Made by a program: the position numbers and the translations under genes
NCBI RefSeq assembly: GCF_001507435.1
Contig: NZ_LMWH01000037.1
Span: 124,001-188,000, forward strand
DNA length: 64,000 nt
Origin: Streptomyces sp. NRRL F-5122
GTDB taxonomy: Bacteria > Actinomycetota > Actinomycetes > Streptomycetales > Streptomycetaceae
Direction: 5' to 3'
Notes under the pieces: model-generated
The model's database searches: none
What the model was told of the DNA's origin: nothing
Seen by the model: the letters and a program-made list of their open reading frames with translations, nothing else
In this document: in pieces, positions 33,221-41,089 of the stretch
Layout of the letters: the number at the start of each line of letters is the position of its first letter
How positions within the stretch are numbered: the stretch's first letter is position 1

Positions 33221-34755
33221 GGGGCCGCCTCCGGGTGGGCGGCCAGCACGGTCTCGACCGTGTCGGCCTCCTCGGGCCGCTTGTCCTCGCGATAGCGCAC
33301 CACCCGGGCGAACCGCAGGGTCACGCCTGCGGGATAGCGCGTCGAGCGCTGCAGTCCGTCGTAGGCGATCTCGACGACCAGTTCGGGGCGTACGGTCACC
33401 ACCCAGCCGTTGTCGTCCACGGCCAGTTCCCGCAGCCGCCCGGTCTGCCAGGCGAGCATCTTGTCCGTCATGCCCTTGAACGTCTTGCCCAGCATGGCGA
33501 AGGAGCCGTCCGGGTTGCGTGCACCGAGGTGGAGGTTGGAGAGCTTTCCGGTACGGCGGCCGTGGCCCCACTCGGCGGCCAGTACCACCAGGTCGAGGGT
33601 GTGGACGGGTTTGACCTTCAGCCAGGAGGCGCCGCGTCGGCCCGCGCTGTAGGGCGCATCGAGTGCCTTGACCACCACTCCCTCGTGGCCCCGGCCCAGC
33701 GTCCGGGCGAGGAAGTCCTCCGCGGCGGCGACGTCCTCCGGCCCGTCCACCAGCGTGCGCCGCACCCGCATCGGCTCCGGGACGAGCCGGGCCAGCTCGG
33801 CGTGGCGTCGGGTGAAGGGCAGGTCCAGCAGATCCCGGTCGTCCACGGACAGGACGTCGAAGAACACAGGGGAGACGGGCACGGCGGCCGCGGCCGCCGC
33901 CACGTCCACCCGCGACCCCACGCGTCCGGCGGTCTGCTGGAACGAGCGCGGGCGCCCCTTCTCGTCCAGGGCGATGACCTCGCCGTCGAGGACGAACCGT
34001 TCGCCCGCCAGCTCCAGGGCGGCCGAGGTCACCTCGGGGAGCCGGTCGGTGATGTCGTCGAGCGTGCGGGTGTGGACGCGTACCTCGTCGCCGTCGCGGT
34101 GGACCTGGACGCGGATGCCGTCGAGTTTCTCCTCGACCGCGCAGGCGCCCAGCTTCGCGACCGCTTCCGCGACCGACGACGCCGTCCGTGCGAGCATCGG
34201 CAGCACCGGGCGGCCCACCGTGAGCCGGAACCGGTCGAGAGCCGCCGGGCCGTCGGCGAGCAGGGCCTGCGCCACCGTCTGCAGCGATCCGGCCAGCATG
34301 ACCGCCCTGCGCACGTCCGCCGGGACGGCCCCGGTCGCCTCGGCCAGGCCCTCGGCGGCGAGGGCGTCCAGGGCGCCCTGGCGCACCTCGCCGGTGAGCA
34401 GTCCGACGAGGAACCGCTGCTCGTCCTCGGTGGCCGCCGCCAGCAGCTCACCCACCAGCCGCCTGCGCGCGGCCTGCGACCCTGCGCCGGTCGCCGCCCC
34501 GATCCCGGTCAGCCGTTCGTCGACGTCACGCACGGTGAGCGTCGGCCCGGCGGCGGGCGGAACGGGCTGAGCGAGCAGTTTCCACCCGATGCCGAGCCGG
34601 CCCTGCGGCAGACGCCCGGCCAGATACGGAATGACGATCGGCACGTCGTCCGCGTCGGCGGCCCGGAACAGCTCGCCGAGCAGCGCGATCTTCCGTGATC
34701 GCGCCGATGCGGCGGCGACCTCCCTGGACACCTGTGCGAGCCGGCTCAGCAGCAT
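33217..34755 (-). CDS. ATP-dependent DNA ligase
   Basis: Protein of 512 residues. An N-terminal helical DNA-binding domain (to about 200) is followed by the nucleotidyltransferase domain with the adenylated Lys in CAVEEKLDGIRVQVHRDGD, motif IIIa-like PVFFDVLSVDD, motif IV EGVVVKALDAPY and motif V WLKVKPVHTLDLVV, then an OB-fold ending in VRPELVVEIAYDGLQRS. This is the LigB-type actinobacterial ligase, extra to NAD-dependent LigA, and likely a repair enzyme. It follows the flavoprotein gene by 29 bases. Confidence 0.93.
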   Translation of the reverse strand: MLLSRLAQVSREVAAASARSRKIALLGELFRAADADDVPIVIPYLAGRLPQGRLGIGWKLLAQPVPPAAGPTLTVRDVDERLTGIGAATGAGSQAARRRLVGELLAAATEDEQRFLVGLLTGEVRQGALDALAAEGLAEATGAVPADVRRAVMLAGSLQTVAQALLADGPAALDRFRLTVGRPVLPMLARTASSVAEAVAKLGACAVEEKLDGIRVQVHRDGDEVRVHTRTLDDITDRLPEVTSAALELAGERFVLDGEVIALDEKGRPRSFQQTAGRVGSRVDVAAAAAAVPVSPVFFDVLSVDDRDLLDLPFTRRHAELARLVPEPMRVRRTLVDGPEDVAAAEDFLARTLGRGHEGVVVKALDAPYSAGRRGASWLKVKPVHTLDLVVLAAEWGHGRRTGKLSNLHLGARNPDGSFAMLGKTFKGMTDKMLAWQTGRLRELAVDDNGWVVTVRPELVVEIAYDGLQRSTRYPAGVTLRFARVVRYREDKRPEEADTVETVLAAHPEAAP

Positions 34756-34784
34756 GCAGTCATGGTGCACCGCGGGCGCCGGGT

Positions 34785-35720
34785 CTACACCCGCGCGATC
34801 GCGTCCAGGTCGGTCATCAGCAGCTCGCCGTTGATGGCGGCACCGGCCCGGTAGCCGCGGCTGGCCGCGTTCACGACCTGCTCCGCGAAACCGCCGGCGT
34901 TGCCCGCCGCCCACAGGCCGGGCACGGTGGTCTGCCCCCGCTCGTCGACCACCGGGTAGCTGCCGAACGGGGTCTCGTTCAGCTCGGCACCGAGGCGCTC
35001 GAACAGGCCGATCTGCGGGACGGGGCGGGGCGCCACGAACAGCACCGAGCGGTCGTGGGCCGTGCCGTCCGCGAGCCGGACGCCGGTCAGCCGGTCGTCG
35101 TCCACCACCAGCTCCGCAACCTCGCCCGGAACCACCGCGACCCCGGCCGCCGCAAGCCGGCGCAGGTCCTCGGTGGCGAGCTCGTCCTCGGCGACGGTGT
35201 GCAGGAACAGGGTCACGTCCTTCGACCACTGGGAGACCATCAGGGCCTGGTGAACGCTCATCGGTGTCGAGGCGAGCACCCCGAAGGCACGGTCGCGCAC
35301 CTCCCAGCCGTGGCAGTACGGGCAGTGCAGCACATCGTGCCCGAAGCGCTCGGCGACGCCGGGAACCGTGGGCAGCTCGTCCTTGAGGCCGGTCGCCACC
35401 ACCAGCCGCCGGGCATGCAGGGCCGCGCCTTCGGCGAGCGTCACCTCGAACTCCCCGTGCGCGTCCCGGACGGCGTCCACCACCCGGCCGCGCCGGAGCT
35501 CCACGCCGTAGCGGGCGATCTCCTCGCGGCCCACGGCGAGGAACTCGGCGGGCGGCATGCCGTCGCGCGAGAGATATCCGTGCATATGCGCCGCGGGCGC
35601 GTTGCGCGGCTCGCACGCGTCGACGACGAGCGTGCGGCGCCGCGCCCGCCCCAGGACCAGGGCCGCGGAAAGTCCGGCCGTACCGCCGCCGACGACGATC
35701 ACTTCGTACTTCTCGGTCAT
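34785..35720 (-). CDS. Thioredoxin-reductase-like FAD/NAD(P) oxidoreductase
   Basis: Protein of 311 residues. FAD site VIVVGGGTAGLSAALVLGRA, redox pair in HCPYCHGWEVRDRAFG, second nucleotide fold and C-terminal VPGLWAAGNAGGFAEQVVNA. It has the size and layout of thioredoxin reductase but sequence features of actinobacterial TrxR-like oxidoreductases of unknown partner. Divergent from an XRE-cupin regulator with a palindrome between them, so it is probably controlled by it; GGAGGTGGTCACC stands before ATG 35720. Confidence 0.9.
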   Translation of the reverse strand: MTEKYEVIVVGGGTAGLSAALVLGRARRRTLVVDACEPRNAPAAHMHGYLSRDGMPPAEFLAVGREEIARYGVELRRGRVVDAVRDAHGEFEVTLAEGAALHARRLVVATGLKDELPTVPGVAERFGHDVLHCPYCHGWEVRDRAFGVLASTPMSVHQALMVSQWSKDVTLFLHTVAEDELATEDLRRLAAAGVAVVPGEVAELVVDDDRLTGVRLADGTAHDRSVLFVAPRPVPQIGLFERLGAELNETPFGSYPVVDERGQTTVPGLWAAGNAGGFAEQVVNAASRGYRAGAAINGELLMTDLDAIARV

Positions 35721-35762
35721 GGTGACCACCTCCGCCGAGACGGTCGCCCGGACGGCGCAGGA

Positions 35763-35791
35763 TTGACAAACAAGTTTGCCGGAACTGCAAT
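35763..35791 (+). promoter_or_regulatory. Promoter and CAAAC-AA-GTTTG operator for the XRE-cupin gene
   Basis: A perfect TTGACA (35763-35768) and TGCAAT (35786-35791) are 17 bases apart. The perfect palindrome CAAAC-AA-GTTTG (35767-35778) overlaps the -35 and spacer. A start point about 7 bases past the -10 falls at ATG 35799, pointing to a leaderless message. The site also lies upstream of the divergent flavoprotein gene, so one protein could control both. Confidence 0.6.
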
Positions 35792-35798
35792 GTCTGTC

Positions 35799-36371
35799 AT
35801 GAGTACGGACGAGGTTCTCGCGGAGGTGGGTCCCCGGCTGCGGCGGATCCGGAAGGAGCGGGAGGTGACGCTCGCGGGGCTGTCCGAGGCGACCGGCATC
35901 TCCGTGAGCACTCTCTCGCGGCTGGAGTCGGGGCTGCGCAAACCCAGCCTCGAACTGCTGCTGCCGATCGCGCAGGCCCACCAGGTGCCGTTGGACGAGC
36001 TGGTCGGCGCCCCGCCGGTGGGGGACCCGAGGGTGCGGTCCGAGCCGATCGTGCGCCACGGCCGCACCCACTGGCCCCTCACCCGCCAGCCCGGCGGCCT
36101 GCAGGCCTTCAAGGTGCTCGAGCCCAGGCGGCGTCCCGAACCGGATCCGCGGACGCACGAGGGCTACGAGTGGCTCTACGTGCTGTCGGGGCGGCTGCGG
36201 CTGGTCCTGGGGGAGCACGACGTCGTGCTCACCGCAGGGGAGGCGGCCGAGTTCGACACGCGGGTCCCGCACTGGTTCGGCTCGACGGGGGAGGGTCCGG
36301 TGGAGTTCCTGAGCCTGTTCGGTCCGCAGGGGGAGCGGATGCACGTACGGGCACGGCCCCGCCGCCCTTGA
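35799..36371 (+). CDS. XRE-family regulator with C-terminal cupin domain
   Basis: Protein of 190 residues from ATG 35799; ATG 35790 is also in frame, but the predicted transcription start favours 35799. N-terminal HTH: VGPRLRRIRKEREVTLAGLS with ATGISVSTLSRLESGLRKPS. C-terminal cupin (about 100-185): THEGYEWLYVLSGRLRLVLG and FDTRVPHWFGSTG. Such MpaR/PuuR-like regulators bind small ligands in the cupin and repress neighbours. Likely controls the divergent TrxR-like gene and itself. Confidence 0.9.
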   Translation: MSTDEVLAEVGPRLRRIRKEREVTLAGLSEATGISVSTLSRLESGLRKPSLELLLPIAQAHQVPLDELVGAPPVGDPRVRSEPIVRHGRTHWPLTRQPGGLQAFKVLEPRRRPEPDPRTHEGYEWLYVLSGRLRLVLGEHDVVLTAGEAAEFDTRVPHWFGSTGEGPVEFLSLFGPQGERMHVRARPRRP

Positions 36372-36419
36372 CGTCCGGCGCCCGCCGTCCGTGACGCACC
36401 CGATGGTTCCCCGATCGGC

Positions 36420-36436
36420 AAGCGACCGCTTAGTAT
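36420..36436 (+). promoter_or_regulatory. Palindromic site with -10-like box before the oxidoreductase/acyl-CoA dehydrogenase operon
   Basis: AAGCG-AC-CGCTT (36420-36431) is a perfect 12-base palindrome, overlapping TAGTAT (36431-36436), which resembles a -10. A TetR-type repressor site is a reasonable guess, since operons for acyl-CoA breakdown are usually under TetR proteins; none is adjacent. Confidence 0.45.
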
Positions 36437-36509
36437 GCGATCGGCCCCGATCGGTCCCTTCACCGGCCGAGGCCCTCCGGAGGCGGACAAGACAAGCTGG
36501 AGGCCCCGC

Positions 36510-37481
36510 ATGCAGGCATGGCAGGTGCACGAGAACGGCGAGCCGAGCGAGGTGATGCGGCTCCAGGAGGTGGACCGGCCCACGCCTGGCGACGGCCAGA
36601 TCCTGCTCACGGTGCGCGCCGCGAACATCAACTTCCCGGACGCGCTGCTGTGCCGGGGCCAGTACCAGGTCAGGCCGCCGCTGCCGTTCACTCCCGGCGT
36701 GGAGATCTGCGGCGAGACCGAGGACGGCCGGCGGGTGATCGCCAACCCCGTACTGCCGTTCGGCGGTTTCGCCGAGTACGCCGTCGCCGACGCCGCGGCC
36801 GTGCTGCCCGCACCCGACGCGCTCGACGACGCCGAGGCCGCGGCCCTGCACATCGGCTATCAGACGGGCTGGTTCGGCCTGCACCGGCGCGCCGGTCTGG
36901 AAGCCGGCGAGGCGCTGCTCGTGCACGCTGCGGCGGGAGGGGTCGGCAGCGCGGCCGTACAGCTCGGGAAGGCGGCCGGTGCCACCGTCATCGGTGTCGT
37001 CGGCGGAGCCGGGAAGGCCGCCGTCGCCCGGGAACTGGGCTGCGACGTGGTCATCGACCGGCACGCGCAGGACGTCGTCGCGGCCGTCAAGGAGGCCACC
37101 GGGGGGCGGGGCGTGGACGTCGTCTACGACCCGGTGGGGGGCGACGCGTACACGCAGTCCACCAAGGTCGTCGCCTTCGAGGGGCGGATCGTCGTCGTGG
37201 GTTTCGCCGGCGGGTCCATCCCCAGCCCGGCGCTCAACCACGCCCTGGTCAAGAACTACTCGATCCTCGGGCTGCACTGGGGCCTGTACAACACCAAGAA
37301 CCCCAAGCTGGTGCAGCACTGCCACGAGCAGCTCACCGCACTGGCCGCTCGTGGTGCCATCAAGCCCCTCGTCAGCGAGCGGGTGCCGTTGAGGGGGGCG
37401 GCGGCCGCCGTCCAGCGCGTCGCCGACGGCGTGACCACCGGCCGGGTCGCGGTCGTACCGGGGAACGGAGCCTCCGCATGA
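36510..37481 (+). CDS. NADPH:quinone oxidoreductase family protein (zinc-free MDR)
   Basis: Protein of 323 residues, medium-chain reductase fold without zinc ligands. Starts MQAWQVHENGEPSEVMRLQE; GVEICGETEDGRRVIANPVL; nucleotide-binding LLVHAAAGGVGSAAVQLGKA; DVVYDPVGGDAYTQSTK. Reduces quinones or enoyl-thioesters with NADPH. First of three genes joined by ATGA overlaps with two acyl-CoA dehydrogenases, so it more likely works on an acyl-CoA or as a redox partner in the same degradation route (inference). Start chosen by GGAGG and family fit. Confidence 0.88.
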   Translation: MQAWQVHENGEPSEVMRLQEVDRPTPGDGQILLTVRAANINFPDALLCRGQYQVRPPLPFTPGVEICGETEDGRRVIANPVLPFGGFAEYAVADAAAVLPAPDALDDAEAAALHIGYQTGWFGLHRRAGLEAGEALLVHAAAGGVGSAAVQLGKAAGATVIGVVGGAGKAAVARELGCDVVIDRHAQDVVAAVKEATGGRGVDVVYDPVGGDAYTQSTKVVAFEGRIVVVGFAGGSIPSPALNHALVKNYSILGLHWGLYNTKNPKLVQHCHEQLTALAARGAIKPLVSERVPLRGAAAAVQRVADGVTTGRVAVVPGNGASA

Positions 37482-38659
37482 ACGACGCAGCCGAACTGCG
37501 GGACCGTACCCGGGAGTTGCTGGCGTCGCACCCGCCCGCCCACACGGGCCGCCTGGACTTCCTCAGGGCCCGCTTCGACGCGGGGCTCGCCTGGGTGCAC
37601 TACCCGGAAGGGCTCGGCGGCCTCGGCGCGCCGCGCTCGCTCCAGGCCGTGGTGGACTCCGGTCTGGAGGCCGCGGGCGCGCCCGACAACGACCCCCGTC
37701 GCATCGGTATCGGTCTGGGCATGGCCGCGCCGACGATCCTCCGCTACGGCACCGAGGAGCAGAAGCGGCAGTACCTCAGGCCGCTGTGGACGGGCGAGGA
37801 GGTGTGGTGCCAGCTGTTCAGCGAACCCGGCGCCGGATCCGACCTCGCGGCGCTCGGCACCCGGGCCGTCCGGGACGGCGAGGGGTGGCGGGTCAACGGG
37901 CAGAAGGTGTGGACCTCCAGCGCCCATCTCGCCCGCTGGGCCATCCTCATCGCCCGCACCGACCCGGACGTGCCCAAGCACCAGGGCATCACCTACTTCA
38001 TCTGCGACATGACCGACCCCGGTGTCGAGGTCCGGCCGTTGCGGCAGATCACCGGCGAGGCCGAGTTCAACGAGGTCTTCCTCACCGACGTCCGCATCCC
38101 CGACTCCCGGCGCCTCGGGGACGTCGGAGACGGCTGGCGTGTCGCACAGACCACGCTGATGAACGAGCGCGTGTCCATCGGCGGCATGCGCATTCCGCGC
38201 GAGGGAGGCATGATCGGCCCGGTCGCGAAGACCTGGCGCGAGCGCCCCGAACTGCGCACCCACGACCTGCACCAGCGGTTGCTGCGGCTCTGGGTGGAGG
38301 CCGAGGTCGCCCGGCTCACCGGAGAGCGGCTGCGGCAGCAGCTCGTCGCGGGCCAGCCCGGCCCCGAGGGCTCCGGGATGAAGCTCGCCTTCGCCCGTCT
38401 CAACCAGGAGATCAGCGGTCTGGAAGTGGAACTCCTCGGCGAGGAGGGTCTTTTGTACGACGACTGGACCATGCGCCGGCCCGAACTCGTGGACTTCACC
38501 GGCCGTGAGGCCGGGTACCGCTACCTCCGCTCCAAGGGCAACAGCATCGAGGGCGGGACCAGCGAGGTCCTGCTGAACATCGTCGCCGAGCGTGTGCTCG
38601 GACTGCCCCCCGAGCCGCGCACCGACAAGGACGTCGCCTGGAAGGACCTCGCCCGATGA
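37478..38659 (+). CDS. Acyl-CoA dehydrogenase (first of a pair)
   Basis: Protein of 393 residues. FAD/acyl-CoA fold blocks: VWCQLFSEPGAGSDLAALGT, WRVNGQKVWTSSAHLARWAI and YLRSKGNSIEGGTSEVLLNI. The position of the usual catalytic Glu in the C-terminal domain looks unconserved to the eye, so it may depend on its partner. Starts within the stop of the upstream gene (ATGA) and overlaps the next in the same way. Paired acyl-CoA dehydrogenases of this type form heteromers in actinobacteria, often for steroid or branched substrates. Confidence 0.9.
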   Translation: MNDAAELRDRTRELLASHPPAHTGRLDFLRARFDAGLAWVHYPEGLGGLGAPRSLQAVVDSGLEAAGAPDNDPRRIGIGLGMAAPTILRYGTEEQKRQYLRPLWTGEEVWCQLFSEPGAGSDLAALGTRAVRDGEGWRVNGQKVWTSSAHLARWAILIARTDPDVPKHQGITYFICDMTDPGVEVRPLRQITGEAEFNEVFLTDVRIPDSRRLGDVGDGWRVAQTTLMNERVSIGGMRIPREGGMIGPVAKTWRERPELRTHDLHQRLLRLWVEAEVARLTGERLRQQLVAGQPGPEGSGMKLAFARLNQEISGLEVELLGEEGLLYDDWTMRRPELVDFTGREAGYRYLRSKGNSIEGGTSEVLLNIVAERVLGLPPEPRTDKDVAWKDLAR

Positions 38660-39747
38660 CCGATCTGCTGTACTCGGACGAGGAAGAGGCGCTGCGTTCG
38701 GCCGTCCGCGACCTGCTGGCCGACCACTGCGACGCGGCGGCGGTGCTCGCGCGCATCGAGTCGGACACTCCGCACGACCGCTCGCTGTGGAAGCTGCTCA
38801 CGGAGAGCATGGGCCTAGCCGGGCTCCTCGTGCCGGAGTCCCTGGGCGGCCAGGGGGCCACGCACCGGGAAGCCGCCGTCGTGCTGGAGGAACTGGGGCG
38901 CGCGGTGGCTCCGGTGCCCTACCTGACGAGCGCGGTGGTGGCCACCGAGGCCCTGCTCGCCTGTGAGGGGGCGGAGGCCGAGAAGCTGCTGACGGAGCTG
39001 GCGTCCGGGCGGACCGTGGCCGCGCTCGCCGTCGGGCTCGCCGCACGGCCGGAGGGCGACCTCGGTGTCGTACGGCAGGAGGGCGGTGCCCTGTCCGGGC
39101 AGGTCACCGCGGTCGCGGACGCGGCCGTCGCGGATGTGCTGCTGGTACCGGCCGACGACGGGGGCCTGTACGCGGTGGCCGCGAACGCCGTGACCGTCAC
39201 CCCGCAGGTCTCCCTCGACCTCACCCGGCCGGTCGCGACCCTCACGTTCGACGGGGCGCGCGCGCACAGGCTCACCAACGACGCGCCGACGGCCGTACGA
39301 CGAGCGCTGCGGGCCGGCGCCGGACTGCTCGCCTCCGAGCAACTCGGCGTCGCCGACTGGTGCCTGAGCGAGACCCTGCGCCATCTCAAGGAGCGCAAGC
39401 AGTTCAACCGGGTCGTGGGCGGGTTCCAGGCGCTCAAGCACCGCCTCGCCCAGCTGTGGCTTGAGATCGTGAGCCTGCGGGCCACCGCCAGGAACGCCGC
39501 CGACGCGCTCGCCGGGAGCGGTGAGGACACGGACGTCGCCGTCGCAGTCGCCGCGGCCTACGCGGCACCCGTCGCGGTCCACGCGGCCGAGGAGGCCCTC
39601 CAGTTGCACGGCGGGATCGGGATGACCTGGGAGCACCCGGTGCATCTCCACCTCAAGCGCGCCAAGGCGGATTCGATCGCGTACGGAACGGCCGGTGCCC
39701 ATCGCGAGGCACTGGCCCGACTGGCCGACCTGCGGCCGCCGTTGTAG
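38656..39747 (+). CDS. Acyl-CoA dehydrogenase (second of a pair)
   Basis: Protein of 363 residues, shorter and more divergent. N-terminal TDLLYSDEEEALRSAVRDLL; QLGVADWCLSETLRHLKERK, QFNRVVGGFQALKHRLAQLW (a conserved FAD-contact block) and ALQLHGGIGMTWEHPVHLHL. It overlaps the first dehydrogenase gene by 4 bases (ATGA), indicating balanced synthesis, as for two-subunit acyl-CoA dehydrogenases. A terminator follows. Confidence 0.9.
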   Translation: MTDLLYSDEEEALRSAVRDLLADHCDAAAVLARIESDTPHDRSLWKLLTESMGLAGLLVPESLGGQGATHREAAVVLEELGRAVAPVPYLTSAVVATEALLACEGAEAEKLLTELASGRTVAALAVGLAARPEGDLGVVRQEGGALSGQVTAVADAAVADVLLVPADDGGLYAVAANAVTVTPQVSLDLTRPVATLTFDGARAHRLTNDAPTAVRRALRAGAGLLASEQLGVADWCLSETLRHLKERKQFNRVVGGFQALKHRLAQLWLEIVSLRATARNAADALAGSGEDTDVAVAVAAAYAAPVAVHAAEEALQLHGGIGMTWEHPVHLHLKRAKADSIAYGTAGAHREALARLADLRPPL

Positions 39748-39759
39748 GCCCTTTACGGC

Positions 39760-39793
39760 GCAGGCCCGCGCGCCCCGGGGGACGCGGGCCTGC
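39760..39793. terminator. Terminator of the acyl-CoA dehydrogenase operon
   Basis: Perfect 11-bp stem GCAGGCCCGCG/CGCGGGCCTGC (39760-39770 with 39783-39793), 12-base loop, 12 bases after the last stop. Confidence 0.7.
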
Positions 39794-39926
39794 TCCCGGA
39801 CCTTCGCCCGGACGAAGTGAACGAGCGGCGGCGGTCCGGCCAACTCCTGCCGGGGCGGCGGCAGGTGACCGCGGAAGGGCCGCATACTCCCTGAGGTCCG
39901 GTAAGGCCCTACAAGGGAGGCAGAGC

Positions 39927-40790
39927 ATGGCCCTCACCACCCGTCGCAGAGCCCTCACCACCCTCGGCGCCGCCCTCGCGGGCTCGCTCGTCCTGCCCGC
40001 CGCGCATGCGTCGGCGGAGGCGGGCAAGCACGGCCCCCGTCCGCTGTGGCGGGCCCACGCGCACAACGACTACGACCACCCGCGTCCCCTCTTCGACGCC
40101 CTCGACCACCGCTTCGGCAGCGTCGAGGCCGACATCTACCTGGTCGGCGACCAGCTTCTGGTCGCCCACGACCCCGTCGACCTCGACCCGAAGCGGACCC
40201 TGGAGTCGCTCTACCTCGACCCGCTGGCCGCCCTGGTGAAGTCCAACCACGGCTCCGTCCACCGGGGATGGCGGACACCGCTGCAGCTCCTGATAGACAT
40301 CAAGACGGAGGGTGCCTCGACGTATCTCGAACTCGACCGTCACCTCAGGCGCTATCGGAACCTGTTCACGACCTGTGCGCACGGTCGTGTGCACCCGGGC
40401 CCGGTCACCGCGGTCGTCTCCGGTGACCGGGCGGCCCGCGCCCCGATGGAGGCGCAGACCGTACGGCGCGCCTTCTACGACGGACGTCTCAGCGACCTCG
40501 GCACCTCCGCGCCCGCCTCCTTCATTCCGCTGATCAGTGACAACTGGACGCTCAACTTCAGCTGGACGGGCGACGGTCCGTTCCCCGCCGACGAGCGGCA
40601 GAAGCTGCGCGACATCCTCGCCGGGGCGCACGGCCGCGGACAGAAGGTGCGCTTCTGGGCGACACCCGACGCCGCGGGACCGGCCCGGGACGCGCTGTGG
40701 AGCGTGCTCTTCGACGCCGGGGCCGACTACTTCAACACGGACGACCTCGCCGGCCTCGAGTCGTTCCTCGACTCTCACCGACGGCCGTAG
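39927..40790 (+). CDS. Secreted PI-PLC/glycerophosphodiesterase-like phosphodiesterase
   Basis: Protein of 287 residues. A twin-arginine-like signal peptide MALTTRRRALTTLGAALAGS ends near AHASAEA. The TIM-barrel phosphodiesterase signature is WRAHAHNDYDHPRPLFDALD, SVEADIYLVGDQLLVAHDPV, LLIDIKTEG and late ADYFNTDDLAGLESF. Such enzymes cleave phosphodiesters of glycerophosphodiesters or phosphatidylinositol; the true substrate is open. GGGAGG lies before the ATG. Single gene. Confidence 0.87.
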   Translation: MALTTRRRALTTLGAALAGSLVLPAAHASAEAGKHGPRPLWRAHAHNDYDHPRPLFDALDHRFGSVEADIYLVGDQLLVAHDPVDLDPKRTLESLYLDPLAALVKSNHGSVHRGWRTPLQLLIDIKTEGASTYLELDRHLRRYRNLFTTCAHGRVHPGPVTAVVSGDRAARAPMEAQTVRRAFYDGRLSDLGTSAPASFIPLISDNWTLNFSWTGDGPFPADERQKLRDILAGAHGRGQKVRFWATPDAAGPARDALWSVLFDAGADYFNTDDLAGLESFLDSHRRP

Positions 40791-40891
40791 AACCACACGA
40801 TCGGGGGACACGTCAGCCGCCCGAAGGGACCCTCCGCTACGCCACACTTGCGGCCGAAAGCCGCGTAGTGACGTGGCGGAGGAGGCTGAGG

Positions 40892-41086
40892 GTGGCTATT
40901 TCCATCTCTGTGGTGCTGTTGCTCCTGATCATCATGGTGATCTACATGCGCAACGGCGCGCTGAAGATCACACACGCCATCGTCTGTCTGCTACTGGGCT
41001 TCTTCCTGGCGAGCTCGAGCATGGCTCCGACCATCCACCAGGGGCTGGCGGCGACGGCGCAGATCGTCGGCAGCCTGCGCCCCTGA
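40892..41086 (+). CDS. Small two-helix membrane protein
   Basis: Protein of 64 residues from GTG 40892, chosen because GGAGGAGG precedes it by about 7 bases. Two hydrophobic stretches (ISISVVLLLLIIMVIYM and HAIVCLLLGFFLASSSM) flank RNGALKIT; the tail PTIHQGLAATAQIVGSLRP is amphipathic. A recurrent streptomycete protein of unknown function. Only 3 bases separate its stop from the converging gene. A GTG at 40868 is an alternative start. Confidence 0.68.
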   Translation: MAISISVVLLLLIIMVIYMRNGALKITHAIVCLLLGFFLASSSMAPTIHQGLAATAQIVGSLRP

Positions 41087-41089
41087 CGC

